Source: Dillenia suffruticosa
Taxonomy: Eukaryota > Streptophyta > Magnoliopsida > Dilleniales > Dilleniaceae
Assembly: GCA_033439265.1 (NCBI GenBank)
Contig: JAVTVX010000010.1
Span: 28,757,056 to 28,821,055 of the forward strand
Direction: 5' to 3'
Length of the DNA stretch: 64,000 nucleotides
Made by a program: the position numbers and the translations under genes. The notes under the pieces were generated by a model. It worked only from the letters and a program-made list of their open reading frames with translations. It did no database searches and was not told the origin of the DNA. Below, piece by piece: positions 11,821 through 25,270 of the stretch (its first letter is position 1; every line of letters starts with the position of its first letter).

Positions 11821-14700
11821 TCTTAACTCTTTCTAACAGTATTTATCATAATTCCGTTGCGATTAATAGTGTTTTTATTAATAAAATTTTCAATACTCTA
11901 TTCTATTTCTACCAAAATATAGAAATCCTCAATATCTTTTTTCTTTTGATTTTTATCATTAATATTTAGATTTTATCCGACTAATCTAGATCGAATACTG
12001 TAGAGTTTATTTTAAGGGTTGATTTTTTCAAATCATATTTTACTATTTTCATAACTCAAATTTAAGAGTTTTGATTAAAAATTAGAATGTTTGGTCACTC
12101 AAATAAAAAAAATTCAAAATAAATTCTCGATATACTTAATTAAAGGATTGTTGACGGGGGAACCTAAAATCTTCTGATGTATGATTATACCATAATACAA
12201 TAATTAAACTGTCAAATCAACCGTTTCATTGACATATCTCCTCATCCTTACACTTGATAAAAAAAAATTTATCACAGACATTCAAATCTTTCCCCAAATT
12301 TAGCCTCTAAATTGTTTTAGAAACTTCCCTTTTTGTCTCAATATGGAAACAAAGTCACGCGAAGAGTTAAATTAAAACCACAAAAAGGCATAAGGCTTAG
12401 AAAAATTTTGACTTTTCCGATTATAAGCCTAAGCATCATGTTCGTACTTGGTTAGCATATCTTTAGCAAGTCAGATGAGACACGGCCGGTCGTTTTCTGA
12501 GTGGTTGGTCAATATGAAAAATGTCTTTATGCCCATAAAAAAACACAAGTTTCGGATACCTTGGATTTTAAAATATTAGCAAAACTGGGGAAAGAAATCC
12601 GTGACATTGATAAAATGTCTTAATTCATTTATTCGATCGAAATAAGGAGTATTAATAAATAATTTTTTTGAACGTATTGTACGTGGATTGCATCTTGGTG
12701 GCATATAAGTGTCGACCGGAGGGAACGTACTAGGAAAGTTTCCAAGAAAGATCAGAGGGGTCACAAATATCCCACTTAAATTCTTGGGCAGATTTTGCAT
12801 TAGAAAAATAATCATCAGGTGTCAACTTCATGAGGATGGACACTAATTGCTTGAGTTCGAAGCTCTTATGAAATTCATGCTATTTGTTTTTGTATAAAAT
12901 AAATTATTAATTTCACAATATTCAAATATAAAAAACAAAATGAAGTTGTACTTAATAAGGTTCCACATATGCTTGCTTCTTGATTCATGGTTTATTTGGT
13001 GCCAAATCAAAGGCCTCCTTTTATTGGATCCAAGAATCTCTTCAAAAACACTCACTCTTTAAAAAATATAAAAAATGTTTTCTATGAATGATTGACTTAC
13101 TCGCATCGGTCAATGTACCTCAAAAAATAATCATAAGAATAGAGAAACATAAACAGGATCTATACATTTCATAAGATTTAATATTATCTGATCTCATATT
13201 CAAATTCTTATATAAAAAAAATTAATATCACTTATTTACGAATAAACTTTTTGACCACAATTGTGATTCGTCTATATTTTATACCCACTGCAGATTGGAA
13301 ACTTGGTTCTGGTGCGAACCTGAAACTTTCGAAACCATAACCTAAAGAGGTTCTTCATTTATGCATTTCAATGTACTCTCGTCGCATCACTTGCATTGCA
13401 TGAGGCAAAATTTTGGGTTTTCTATTTATTTTTTGATCAAACAATTGTCGGCAACTGGTTTGATAAAATTAGTCTTTTGCCTCGTCGATTGGGGGTTTAA
13501 ATTCTGACTGTGGTAATCATGAGTGGGGTTTGGAAATTAAGGTTATTTGTTTATTTATAATAAATTTGTTATGTTGTACATATCTATAGGAGTCTGTGTC
13601 TGACATTGTGTTGATTTTCCCTCTCAGTTCTAGTTGTTATCCGTTTAACTTAAGAAAAAAATCCTCTTTTCTGCGCAAGGTGAGAAACAGGATTAGATTA
13701 TGGGCACGGAGGTTTGCTGGTGAGCCTAATGACTGAATGGAATTGGCATATGGATGATTTGCCAGAGACACAGGTTTTTTCCCCTTGAATCTTACCAAAG
13801 AGGAAAAAAAAAAAAAGGAAATAGGACATGAATGTGAAGAAATCAATTGGTAGCTAGGTCACATCTAGTGCCTTCTAACCCAGATAGCTCTACATGATTA
13901 TTAACTAGGTTGAGTCTGCTTTGACGTTGTTATGAGAGGCTCTTTAGGGTACGCTCAGCGCACAGAGAAAAAGTAAAGAAAAAGCCACCTTTAAGTTCCT
14001 AAATCATGAAGTTCAGAAGGCTGGCCAGAGTCTGATACCGTTAGTCCGTTAATGATCCTATTAGCCTTCCAACTTTGTAGGTACTTTTATCAAGTCTTTC
14101 TGCACTGGCTCTTCCCCTCCCTTCCCCGTCCCCACCCACCAAAAACAAAACATATAATATTTACATATATAACCCTAAATAAGAGAATTTTGGCTCAGAC
14201 TGCCAGCTAGACTTCTTCGACTCCGTGCCCCTGACCTTATTTCTGCCTCCGCTCATGGTCCCAGTCCCAAACCCCTCCTCAAAATCACCGCCCTTGATTA
14301 CGCTGACCTGACCCATTGAATTGCGAATGTGATGACATGTCAATATAATATGAAATGTACGGAGAGAATTTTATGGCAGTAAAACAAAGAAGGCGCTTGG
14401 GTGGAGCTTACAACCTTGAACTCACAACGCAGCATCTACCCTCGGTTTCATTTACCACTGCAAATTCCCTTCCAAACAACCCCCGTCCCTGTTTTCTTCT
14501 CTCTCTCTCTCTCTCTCTCTCATTGTAAATTAGTGTCCAGTTAATATCAACTCGATTCGTGTCCACAATTTTGAAGGGAGAAATGTTGTGTTGTTCATTT
14601 AGCAGAATCCAATTGTCTGCTCTTCTAATCTTTAAGATTGTTGGAAAATTCAATATCTTGATCAGTTTTTGATTGATTTTGCAGTTTCAGAGATTGTTTT
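11702..14700. repeat. Segmental duplication, copy A (CAC2-type leader region)
   Basis: Colinear with 23428-26810. Shared landmarks: TCTTAACTCTTTCTAACAG (11.82/23.54 kb), GTTCGTACTTGGTTAGCATA (12.44/23.92 kb), TTGCATTGCATGAGG (13.39/25.51 kb) and TCTACATGATTATTAACTAGG (13.89/25.99 kb). The leader segment and TTTTGCAGTTTC match at 14.68/26.78 kb. Copy A stops within about three bases of 14700, where WDR91-like coding sequence begins on the other strand. In copy B the same junction is followed by the CAC2 start codon, so copy A is a promoter and leader without its gene. Confidence 0.85.
13185..13220 (+). mobile_element. 5'-truncated mini-SINE insertion (36 bp)
   Basis: Copy A contains 36 extra bases here (TCATATTCAAATTCTTATAT followed by A's) that are absent from copy B at about 24655. 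They match the B-box and tail end of the element at 42344-42425. ATTTAATAT precedes the insert and AATTAATAT follows, an imperfect target duplication. Confidence 0.65.
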
Positions 14701-17700
14701 GGGTGCTCGTACTGAACCGGATGTAACCAGCAACCTCCTCCCTGCAGCATCTAATGCCATCTCATTTCTATAGCATTTTGACTTCTCTAGATTGCAGAAT
14801 CTATAGAATAGCATGAATGCATGAACTCATAATGTCAGTGCATACATGGTGACCTAAAGGTCAATTACAATTGGGCTTATTTTGGGGTAATAAAATAAAG
14901 TACATAATATAGTGGCATGATACGAATATGAAGAGGAAGACAGACAAATATAAGGAATCAGGAGAGAAAATGGAGCAAGGCTGCGTGGCTATCGTGGTTC
15001 ATCTACAGCAATACCCATGAGGCCCTGTTGCAAAAACAGTTTTCCAAAATCCTCCATATTTACATCACAAGATATCTTATTCCCATAACATATTAGTAAC
15101 AAAATCGTTCTAAGAAATAATATATGATATCAAGATGCAATATATGATGCTTGAAGACATTTATCCAAAACCTTACGGTAAAAATAAAGCGTTATACTAG
15201 TCAGTGACTAATTTCCTCTTAATTATTTTTATTTCTTAATTTCTTCCCAGGAGCACCATAAACATCACATACAAGGGATCACGTAACATAACTACCTGCT
15301 GCAGTTTCTTGACCAATGGACTTGACCTTGATTCTGCAGACTCCATTCCAAAATCTGCTGCCACAAGACACCCCTAAGAATCTCTAAAATCATAGACTAC
15401 AAATTTATAAAATAATACATAAGTACAACCATTAATTTGCAGTCCCACAAAATTTAAGCCAAAAAGCAGAAACAACTTGCCTTGCCATCTATACCAAAGC
15501 TAAAATGCTTGTTTCATCATGGCCAAAAAACATTGAGCTTATTGCAGAATCATGGCAGGCCACCCGGTAATTTGAAGACAAGCAGACATGTGGGTTTGTT
15601 AAGGAGTATTTTATGGATTGAGATGGTACAGGTACACAAGCGTCAAGAGCAAGACACATGCACATGGTAGTACTGGTGGGTACCTCGTCTTACTTTAATA
15701 TAGCAGATTTTCCCTTTAAAAGTAATTCCACCTTCAACTCCAATCACTAACAAGCATATTTCAGTAGTAGCCTTTGATATTCTTTAGTAATGGAAGCTTA
15801 ACTCAAGACTGCCAGGAGGTTTCCATCTCACTTGTAGCATAAGTCAAAATTAACTCCGCAAAGATAAGTCATCTTATGCTCAATCTCATAAGCATAATAT
15901 GCAAAAAGGATACCGAACATATGTATCATTCCATCAGTTGCAGCAGCAGCCAAAATCTTGCCATTGTGATTAAAACACAATGAAGTAATTGCAGGTGGAT
16001 CTTCACCAAGAGGAAGAACTGTCTTCAGTCAAGTCAAAATATCATTAAGATTCAATTCGACCCGGTCCCTAGAAAAAATAGACAAAATGCAGTTCTGGAA
16101 GAATCATGGACCTACCATAGCCTTCCATGTCTTCATATTCCAAACAGTTAGTGAAGCAAACCCCAATTTGTCGATGTAATCTGAACCACTCCTGCATGTG
16201 TACCCAAAGCCTAAGTATCTGAAATAAGCAAATGGACTCATACCAGTAGCATCCTCAAGAGTGGATCCTGACATAAAATATATGATATGGTAGCATCCTT
16301 ACCAACAAGAAGAAGCATAAAAAACACTCATACTACTAACACCATCCAATGCAACAAAAAAATATGGTAAATATTAGATATATCTCCGCAAAAGAGCATC
16401 GGAAAGAACAAGACATAGTAAACACGCATCCCAAAAAGGTGAGGTTGAGTAAATAGTACCTTCTGGATGATGTTGCAGAGATAAAAATTGGTTCGATGGG
16501 GCTGCACTTTAGATTCAATACACTGCAAAAGTAAAATACACATATAAAGAAAGAAATGAGGAAGACTAAAGAGCAGCAATTTTTTATATCCCCCAAAAAT
16601 TTGTCAGTAATCTTCAAATAACAACCTTGGAAATGCCTCACTTGTACTGAGGTCACAAACAACTCTCTTTGCATCAACATTCCAAGCTTTAATGCCTCCA
16701 TCAGCAGTGCCTATGAGAAGCTTTTTCCAGGAAAACATAAACCTAATTTCAAGATTCTCTAATTTAAACAGTCATACAACAGTGGGCGGATTCTCATACC
16801 AGACGATCAGATTTACAGTCCCAGTCAAGTGACATGATCTCTGCCCCGCAATAGATGGTTGCATTTTTTGATGTTGGAGTTGTAGAATCATAAGTCCATA
16901 TCCTTCACCAAAATATGCAGCTCAGGGTAAAGGCTTTTGACCAAGAATCAACAATTAACAGAGAAGGTAATACAATAACAATGCCCAAGGATAGTTCACT
17001 CAGTGCCAAAATATGATAGTTACTAGAAGCTGGCCAATCAGTGCCAACTCATTGGTAAACAAGAAAAAAAAGGCTGGAAAAAAAAGTGTCAAATTAATAA
17101 CCATGGGGAGAGAGAGAGAGAGAGAGAGAGAGATTACAGAACTATGAAAAAACTATAAAGCATGTCCATAATGACCACATGTTTGTATGCCCTTTTTGGT
17201 TGAATTTGGGTTTCGTATGCTTATTAATATGTATCAAATATGCTATGATCATATTTCAAGAATACTCCAGAGACCAAAACAATTACATTTAAAACTGACT
17301 AGGTTCAATTTCATTCACCTGCTTGAATTTTATTCCAGCTGTTTCCTAGCTATCATGCATGGGCACTACAAAAATGGTAGTTGTGTTCATACACAAAACC
17401 AAGTCGTGCATGCACTTGCACTGTGTTCAACTTCACAGTTCTTTTACATACCATACGCTGCTCATACACTCCTCAAACACTTTAACATGGTCAATGCAAT
17501 TAAAGGGTTCTGTCATACAAACTATATCACAATAATGGTCTCATTTTAAACATGTGAGCCACTATGTGCCAATTATGATGATTATACACAAAACTTATTT
17601 GTGTTGTTTAAATTATATGCATATATACATAAAAAAAACCAAATCATTAGTGTCTTGACTTCTTTTTTTTTTTTTTTTTTTTTTTTATAAAGAAACTTTC

Positions 17701-17796
17701 ATGCCAAGATGCATGCCATCTAGGGTGGTCCATGACTCATATCAGTGACCATGCTTTCTAGGTCATTAGTATCTACTATCTAATGCCCAAATATAT

Positions 17797-17798
<2 letters not shown>

Positions 17799-17862
<64 letters not shown>
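17799..17862. repeat. (CT)n microsatellite
   Basis: About 60 bp of CT repeats with one interruption, inside a long intron of the WDR91-like pseudogene. A (GA)n tract lies at about 17107-17132 and a T run near 17663-17686 in the same intron. Confidence 0.95.
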
Positions 17863-20800
17863 ACAGACACATTACACAACTTAATACAAGAAGGCATATG
17901 TCATATATAATAACAATTGTTTGTAATTATAAAAAGGTAGATATTTATTTTCTCTTCATTATAAAGACTGATAAACCACTTGCGTGCTTTCGTGTTATTA
18001 TTCCATTGATTGTATGGGACACAATGGTGAATATGGAAATATTGTCAAATCAATGCTTCTGCACGCTGTTCATGTTTTTTCCTTATTATGACAGCTAGTT
18101 ATAAAATGAAATTTGTGAGTGAGGCAATATTGTCTTGTTTCACTTTATAGCAAGCAAAAATGACGCAAATTAATAGCATTACTTTCAAGAGATTTTAGAC
18201 AAATAAAGTGTAACTACCTTACATTACTTTAACAAATATTTTGTAATTAGCTCTTCTCATTCTGCTCAGAAAGGCAATCGGAAAAATAGAAATACATGGA
18301 AAGATGCTTCAAAAGCGAAACAAAGATGACTTAGGCATAAGTAAAGCAGGACCAATATACATATACATAGACTTGCAGATCGAATGGCATCTCAACAACA
18401 TGTTAGCAAGATCAAGTGGCATATGGCATTTTCGTGTCACTGATTAAGATAATGTGAATCATTCACATTGTCTACCTGACTGTACCATCCACAGAAGCAC
18501 TTGCTATGTTGTTCCCTGAGGCAGAAAAACAGTCACGACTGATAGGACTTGTGTGGCCTAAGAATGTCTCCTAAATACCATAGTGACCTCACGTCATATT
18601 GATCATAATGGTTGAAACGGAAAATGAGACAACTACTATAACTTATTGCTGAAAACAGAAGTCTATATATAGGGAGAAAAATGAGCAATAAGTACTTGAA
18701 AATCTACCTTCACTTCAGGAAATTCTTCTTCTCTTTGCATTTCTCTGGTGTCATCTGCCAAGACATATCATTACATATATAAGTAGAACTTTCGTAGGCA
18801 ACATAAAAACAAACTTACATCATAGAACTAGCAGGAAATGAAACTCTAAAATCCAAAAATTCAGGTCCTTCATCCTTATGAGGAAAGAAAGAGCTACTAG
18901 GAACTAGAGAGTTCTAAACCTAACAACTTTTGTAAACATAATACAAGTTTCCCTCTTATCCAGTGAATTATGATGGAAGCATATGAGATTGTGAACCCTC
19001 CAAAATATCATCAACAAGAATTACAGATATCCGAAATTTCTTAGAATAAAACTGCAAATATATTGTACAAGATGATAGGAGAGAATCTAAATCAGTTCAA
19101 TAGAAAAGTTATGTGATGCCAAGAATTTAGGCTGCCTAAACTTTAGTTGTTTAGTTCACAATCTTCTTCTTCCTTCTATATATTATTTTCACCTCCGACC
19201 TTCGAATTTAATCATAAGCCTCAATATGCCATTTTGTGATGTTTGCAATAAAAAGAACAATTGTACAGTATATGAAAAGTACCACAAGTAGTATCTTCAA
19301 CAGCGAATTCTGTTGGATTCGGACCATTATCAGATTTGTCTGGCATTGACTCCAACAAGACCTTGGCGGATCTAGAACCATTAACATCATGATCCAGCTC
19401 CCTTTCACTGATATAAGGTGTTGTAGTAGCAGAAAGTTCACGAGATTCTCCTGCTGGAACCATGCCATCTTCATAAGCGGAACTAAATGGCTTCCCACTT
19501 ATGAAGGAGGTTGAGATGTTGGCTTGCTTGTGCTTGCTTCCATCAGAGATGCATCATTTCTGAACACCAAAAACACCTTATATCAAGATAAGGAGTTCAA
19601 AAGAGCTGTAGTTCACAGAGATACAGCATAGACATAATCCTTACCTCCTCAACTAGCACAATTCAGCCTCTTTTTCCTCCAACATGGCCTGAAGCTGTGC
19701 TAACTTAAGATTAAGCTGCTTAATGTCTGTTCTGAGACAGTTAACAGTATTCTTCTCAGAACTGATCCTCAATAGGGCTGGGATGCGTGGACAAGTCAAG
19801 GACCTCACTAATTAGAGATAATGGAAGAAAACTTAACTACATGTGCATTAGGGAAAGTTGTCGATTCTTTCTAGATTTTGAAAAGGTTAGGGAGAATAAT
19901 GTTACACAACTACTTGAAACTGCACAAACAAATAAACAGAATTCAATTGAGCCCCACTGTTTAAGTTTTACCAATAATGTAAATAGGCCTAGAAAACCAA
20001 AGGAAAAAAAAAAATTGCAGGTGAAAACATAAGCCGATAGATGACAGTGATCTCTGGCAATATCTTGAAATTGCTCAAAATTGCTAGGTATGGCACATTC
20101 ACAAGCAACTCCAGTGCCTCTCCATGACAACAACCCATTTTGGTAGGGAACAATTCTTAAGATTGTTAAATTCAGCTCCAAATTTGACATCACCATACTA
20201 TAACTTCCTCATGCTTTTAAGCCATGCCAAATTAGATTGTGTGGCTATGGTTACAGAAATTCTTTGCTATGTGCAAATTAATAGCCATAATAATAATAAT
20301 AGTTCTTTTCCATTGTTTCCGGTCTTCCTAGGTCTTCCTGTAGTTCATAGGACACTTTCACTTTGCATAATATCACATCTTCTCCAGGCACATTTACTTG
20401 CCTTCTTTTTGCATAAAATCACTAATGAAATCACCCTTGACAGTTTCCCCAGGGACTTGACATTTCACATCCTTTCATTCTTTTTTAAACCACCCATCCA
20501 CCTTAGTAATTCCATGTCTGTAATACTTATTGCCATGAATCTGGTCCTTCAATGACCCACCAATTCAAGCCTAAAACCATTCTCAATCTTATTGTGGTTT
20601 ACAAAAACTTTTCTTTGAGACCTGTTCAAGTTTTGTGATCAAACATTACTCTTAAGGTTCTCCACTTTGTCCACCATTTCCTATCTTGTTATCCACATCC
20701 TCCTCAATTACTTTAGGTCGCAAAAGGTAAAATTTATAGCTGATCCTTCAATTTGCCTACCTTTCCTTAAAATTCTTATCCTCTTTAAATCTACATATCA

Positions 20801-21669
20801 TAACTTCATTTACGTTAACAAATTTAGAACCATTCAAACACTTATCCAATTTACTACTTTCCTGTTCACACCTTGCACTTTGCATAGACACTTAAATATC
20901 ACTTGTGAGTCAATCCATCAATTATGGTACAAATTATGCACATCTAGAAGCGTGATGTTCGACATTTTTCCATCATCCAGCTTGAACAACAAATACTTAT
21001 CTCATTTAAAATTAAGTAAACAAACACAAGAAAACAATTTAGTAGTGAGGAAAAGGATCACTAAAAGTATCTTACTACTTTTTTTCCTAAAGCAGCACAA
21101 TGTGGAGAGGATTTCTATATACACAACAAGAAGCATCAAGGAAGGAATAATGAGACTGTACAATGCAGGTGTTATATGATAAACCATTTTTAATGTCTCT
21201 CATCTTATCTACAATTAGGGTTGCTCCTACGTTTAGATCTTTAATGCTCATTTTAAATCTATTTCTTTTTGTTATTTCACTCATCCACCTTGACATCAAT
21301 TAAGAAACCATTTTCAATTGATGAAAATGTAAATATGATTTCGCGGTGCCTACATTCTCTAGATATCAAAACAGTATTACTATTTAGACCAAATTGGAAG
21401 TGGCACAAACAAGGGAAGAAGGAGAATCCAAGTAAAAGGATATGGGAGCCATTAAAGATCTCACATAAAAAATTGTTCATAGAGAGATACAATGTGTCAA
21501 ACCACTCCTTTGTAAAGTAGACACGAAACTTTGGTTCCAAACTTGGGTTTTTCAAATATGGAATGCCTGCATAAAGGATTTAAAGATGTCACAAACAAAA
21601 TAAATAAAAAAAACAAAATCAGAATGCAAAATCAAGGAATTCAAAGCGGTATTTACCCACCAAACCATG

Positions 21670-21737
21670 GTGGCCAGTCTTGACACCTTTGAATCAAGTC
21701 ATGGCGGCCAGTCTTGACCCCTTTGAATCAAGTCATG
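21670..21737. repeat. 34-bp tandem duplication inside a coding exon
   Basis: Two units, 21670-21703 and 21704-21737, differ at two positions (for example CACCTTT / CCCCTTT). Because 34 is not a multiple of three, the duplication shifts frame within the first coding exon of the WDR91-like gene. Confidence 0.9.
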
Positions 21738-22887
21738 GCCACATATTCCATAAAGCTCCACAACTCTGTCCTTCCTTCCAGATTTTATGGCGTGAACAAT
21801 GTAGTATCGTAGTATAGAGACCTCCAAGTTTGATAGTGTGGCAAAAAGTAGAGTCTCAGATGGTGAAGAGAAACATTCCTTGAAAAAATTTAGCAGCCCA
21901 ACTAGTTTTTCCGTTTGAAATTGGGGGATATAAACAGAAAATATCAAATCTAATATCTTCTCAACTTGAAAAACTTTACCAACATCAGTGGACAATTCTG
22001 CTTCAAATGCCAGCAGTGTTTTTGTAAACCATCTGAAGAAGAGAAATTCTCGCACAAGCTCGTTGGCATATTGTATGTTCTCCACCGCATACAACGAATA
22101 AAACAGAGATCGACACCTCCAATTCTTTCACACAAGAATATTCGTTCTTGAACTAGCCCTAATTTCCTCTGCGGAACAAGATTCACCCATCTTATGTTGA
22201 AAATTCATTAATACATAAACAGCCATGTGTATCAACTTGATCAGTAGCTACTGGGGTTGGTAGAACTGATCTAATACAGTTCTGAGTTTTGGGAAATTTT
22301 CAATAAAATCAAAAAAGAAGTCAGGGCAGAGAAGCCATGATCAAGTACAATTGGGAGACTAGATATGGAGTTGGAATTCTATGTTGCAAAGGAAGGAAAG
22401 GAGAGCCAAGACTAAATTGATTGAATTCCAGTAAGTAAAACAAAGAAATTAAACCATATGCAATCATAAAGACATAGAGATCAAATCAGTACATTTGCTA
22501 AACGAAATTCACTAGGAAAACCTAATTGTCCGAATATGATTGTGAATTTCAACGGACAAATTAAAATCTATCTAGGGTTTTAATCATCGTACTTGAAATT
22601 ACGAAGTACAAATTGTTGGGGAAGAGAGAGAGTAGGGGCAATACCCGGAATATTCAAGGACATTTGTCCTGCATTGACCCGAGAGAGAGAGAAAAGAGAG
22701 ACTGTCCGGCAGCTGATTAAAAGGAGAAGTGATAGGAGGCGACCTTGTTAAACTGCGTCACTAACGTAAACTTTGACCAGAAAATTTTAATTGTGGTTCG
22801 GTTAGCCGTCTGGTCCAGCCGGATCTGTAAGAAGTCAATTAATTGTATGGGCCGTAATAGAAAAATAAAAATCTTATGCCTTATAAA

Positions 22888-23387
22888 TAGGACCGGCGAT
22901 TGGGCCAAGTCGGCCCAAGCTTACTTTGATCTGTTTTTGTGATGGGCTGAGCTTGACCACAGGTGACTCAGTCCGTTAACTCGGCCATTTAAAATCAAAT
23001 TTCTTTTTTTGATAGTAATTTTAATAAATTTAATGTATCACTCTTGAGATAATTTTTTAATCTTTGATGATATTATTATTATTAATTTTGATAATGGTGT
23101 GTAATTTTTAATTTTACATTTGCTTTGTAATTTATTTTGAATGATTAATATGTTTTAATTTTGTATTTAATATATTATAAAATAATTTAAAATATGAAAA
23201 ATGAAATTTATGATTAGGATTTGAGCATGGCTTGAAATGGGCCGAGACCCTTTTAATTTTTGGAGCGAACTCAAGTCCCAATTTTTTGAGTTTGCTTAAG
23301 CCTAACTCAGATTCATCCAAAAAATTTAAAACAGACGGATCTGGACTTTATAAAAGCCCGACTCACAAGGCTGGATTGCCAGCCCTA
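22888..23387. mobile_element. Non-autonomous hAT-like element (MITE), 500 bp
   Basis: The left end reads TAGGACCGGCGATTGGGCC. The right end, reverse-complemented, reads TAGGGCTGGCAATCCAGCC, giving imperfect terminal inverted repeats. Candidate 8-bp target duplications are CTTATAAA (left) and CTTACATA (right), 5 of 8 identical. No transposase frame is inside. TAGGG-type ends with 8-bp duplications fit hAT elements, but the decay makes the assignment tentative. Confidence 0.55.
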
Positions 23388-24839
23388 CTTACATAAAGGA
23401 AAAAGCTTCACGCGGTGGCTTGTTATAAACTTTCTATTTCCAGAATTAAACGAAAAATGAAGTTTTTCCAAACAAAAAATCAAAAAGATTTTCTTTTCTT
23501 ATTATAGGAATAAAAGAAACACGATTAACACAAATCTTAACTCTTTCTAACAGTTTTTATCATTATACCGTTGCGATTAATAGTGGTTTTTATTAATGAA
23601 ATTTTCAATACTCTATTCTATTTCTACCAGAATATAGAAATCCTCAATATACTTACTTAAGGGATTGATGAGGAAGGAAACTAAAATCTTCTGATCTATG
23701 GTGTTCATTGACATATCTCCTCATGCTTACACTTTGCTCCAAAAAATTTGTCACAGAGATTCAAATCTTTCCCCAAATTTAGCCTCCAAATTGTTTTAGA
23801 AACTTCCTTTTTTTTTTTGTCTCAATACGGAAACAAGTCATGCGACGAGTTAAATTAAAACCACAAAAAAACAAGGCTTTGAACAATTTTGACTTTTCCA
23901 ATTATAAGCCTAAGCATCATGTTCGTACTTGGTTAGCATATCTTTAGTAAGTCAGATCAGACATTGCCTGTCGTTTTGCCGAGTGATAGATCAATAAGAA
24001 AGATGTCTTTAAACCCATAAAAAAACACGAGTTTCGTATAAAAAATAAGTGTGTAAAACCTTAGATTTTAAAATATTAGCAAAACAGGGGAAAGAAATCC
24101 GTGACATTGATAAAATGTCTTAATTCATTTATTTGATGGAAATAAGAAAAATATTAATAAATAAATTTTTTGAACGAATTGTACATATATAGCATCTTGG
24201 TGGCATATAAGTGCAGACCGGAGGTAACGACAAGACGCTTTGAATAATGAACTAGGAAAGTTTACAAGAAAGATCGGACGGGTCACAAAATATCCCACTT
24301 AAGATCCTTGGGCAGATTTTGCACTACTAAAATAATCATCAGGTGTCAACTTCATGAGGATAGACACTAATCGCTCGAGTGCAAAGCTCTTATGAAATTC
24401 GTGATTCATGGTTTGTTTGGTGCCAAATCAAAGGCCTCCTTTTGTTGGATCCAAGAATCTCTTCAAAAACACTCTTACTCTTTAAAGAATATAAAAAATG
24501 TTTTATATAAATGACTGACTTACTCCCATTGGTCAGATTTGATTTCTCTTAACATGCATCGCTTGTAGGATTTGTATATATTATATGAATTTTGTCAATA
24601 TACCTCAAAAAATAATTACATAAATAGATAGACATAAACTGGATTCATACATAAGATTCAATATCACTTATTTACAAATAAACTTTTTTGACCACAATTG
24701 TGATTTGTATATATTATTTACCCACTCATATCTTCACATTCCATTTGAAACATTTTATTTTATTTTTTTTTATAAAATAATAATAATGTATCTCGAAATC
24801 ACACCATTGTGACATTGATAAACCCCTTCTCGTAATCAA

Positions 24840-25270
24840 TACCCTTGATTAAGCAGACCCGACCTATTGAATTCCGATTGAGATGACGTGTCATTATAAC
24901 ATTGGACCAACAAATGAAAACTACTTACAGAGAATTGTATGGAAGCAAAACAAAGAGGGCACTCGGGCGAAGCCTACAATTTTTTTTTTTTGGGTACCAT
25001 GTTATGGACACCGTCCGGTATCCGGGGTTTCACCCCGACTAATCCAGACCGATCGCTGCAGTGGCTCTTTTTTGGAGAGCGGGTTTCCCAACGGAGAACG
25101 CTTCATACCAGATACTCCCGACGAGAGTCGATTAAGGGAAGTCAACTCCACATCCAATTGAGCCAAAATACGTTGGTGCGAACCCTACAACTTTGAACTC
25201 GCAGAGCCACAGCTCCACTCGGTTTCATCGACTACTTCTGTAAATTCCCTTCCAAATCTCAACCCCTGTT
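24840..25270 (+). repeat. Extra partial copy of the leader segment
   Basis: Excluding the SINE, 24840-25270 matches 26380-26620. Shared stretches include CCCTTGATTA, ACCYATTGAATT, the ATGGAAGYAAAACAAAGAG region, CGGTTTCAT and AAATTCCCTTCCAAA. Copy B therefore holds the leader twice. Confidence 0.75.
24980..25183 (-). mobile_element. tRNA-derived SINE, 204 bp, TSD CCTACAA
   Basis: Flanked by CCTACAA at 24973-24979 and 25184-25190. On minus the 5' part has an A-box-like TGGCTCAATTGG and a degenerate B box (AATCGACTCTC). The 3' end is an A run, seen as T's at 24980-24991. It shares its 3' body with the element at 30705-30904, both carrying a (C/T)TAAT(C/T)-(T/C)GGACCGATC-like core in plus reading. 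Confidence 0.85.

Larger units (their letters stand above)
14701..22200 (-). pseudogene. WDR91-like WD-repeat protein gene, broken and 3'-truncated
   Basis: Fourteen exon matches in order on minus: 22200-21661, 21566-21445, 19787-19645, about 19563-19275, 18754-18696, 18570-18476, 16902-16800, 16720-16626, 16522-16460, 16191-16116, 16022-15914, 15591-15481, 15354-15296, 14800-14701. The first encodes the helical N-terminus (YANELVREFLFFRWFTKTLL), the third a coiled coil (QLNLKLAQLQAMLEEKEAEL). Later exons encode WD repeats (ETFLGHTSPISRDCFSASG; FASLTVWNMKTWKAM; FNHNGKILAAAATDGMIHMF). Most junctions keep GT-AG; the twelfth exon has a GC donor. Lesions: an in-frame TGA (22140-22138) between the only nearby ATG and the domain; a 34-bp tandem duplication shifting frame; a TAG at 19655-19653; two one-base losses in the twelfth exon; lost splice signals (second donor, third and twelfth acceptors). 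The C-terminal repeats are missing. In animals WDR91 binds Rab7 and controls PI3P on endosomes; the plant role is less clear. Confidence 0.85.

Noticed and set aside
21699-22094. ATG-initiated N-terminal frame of the WDR91-like gene
   Set aside because: The codon at 22094-22092 is TTG, not ATG; the only in-frame ATG nearby (22200) is separated by a TGA.
24883-25196. Two overlapping plus-strand open frames of 85-92 codons
   Set aside because: They run through a minus-oriented SINE and its flanking target duplications, so they are fortuitous.
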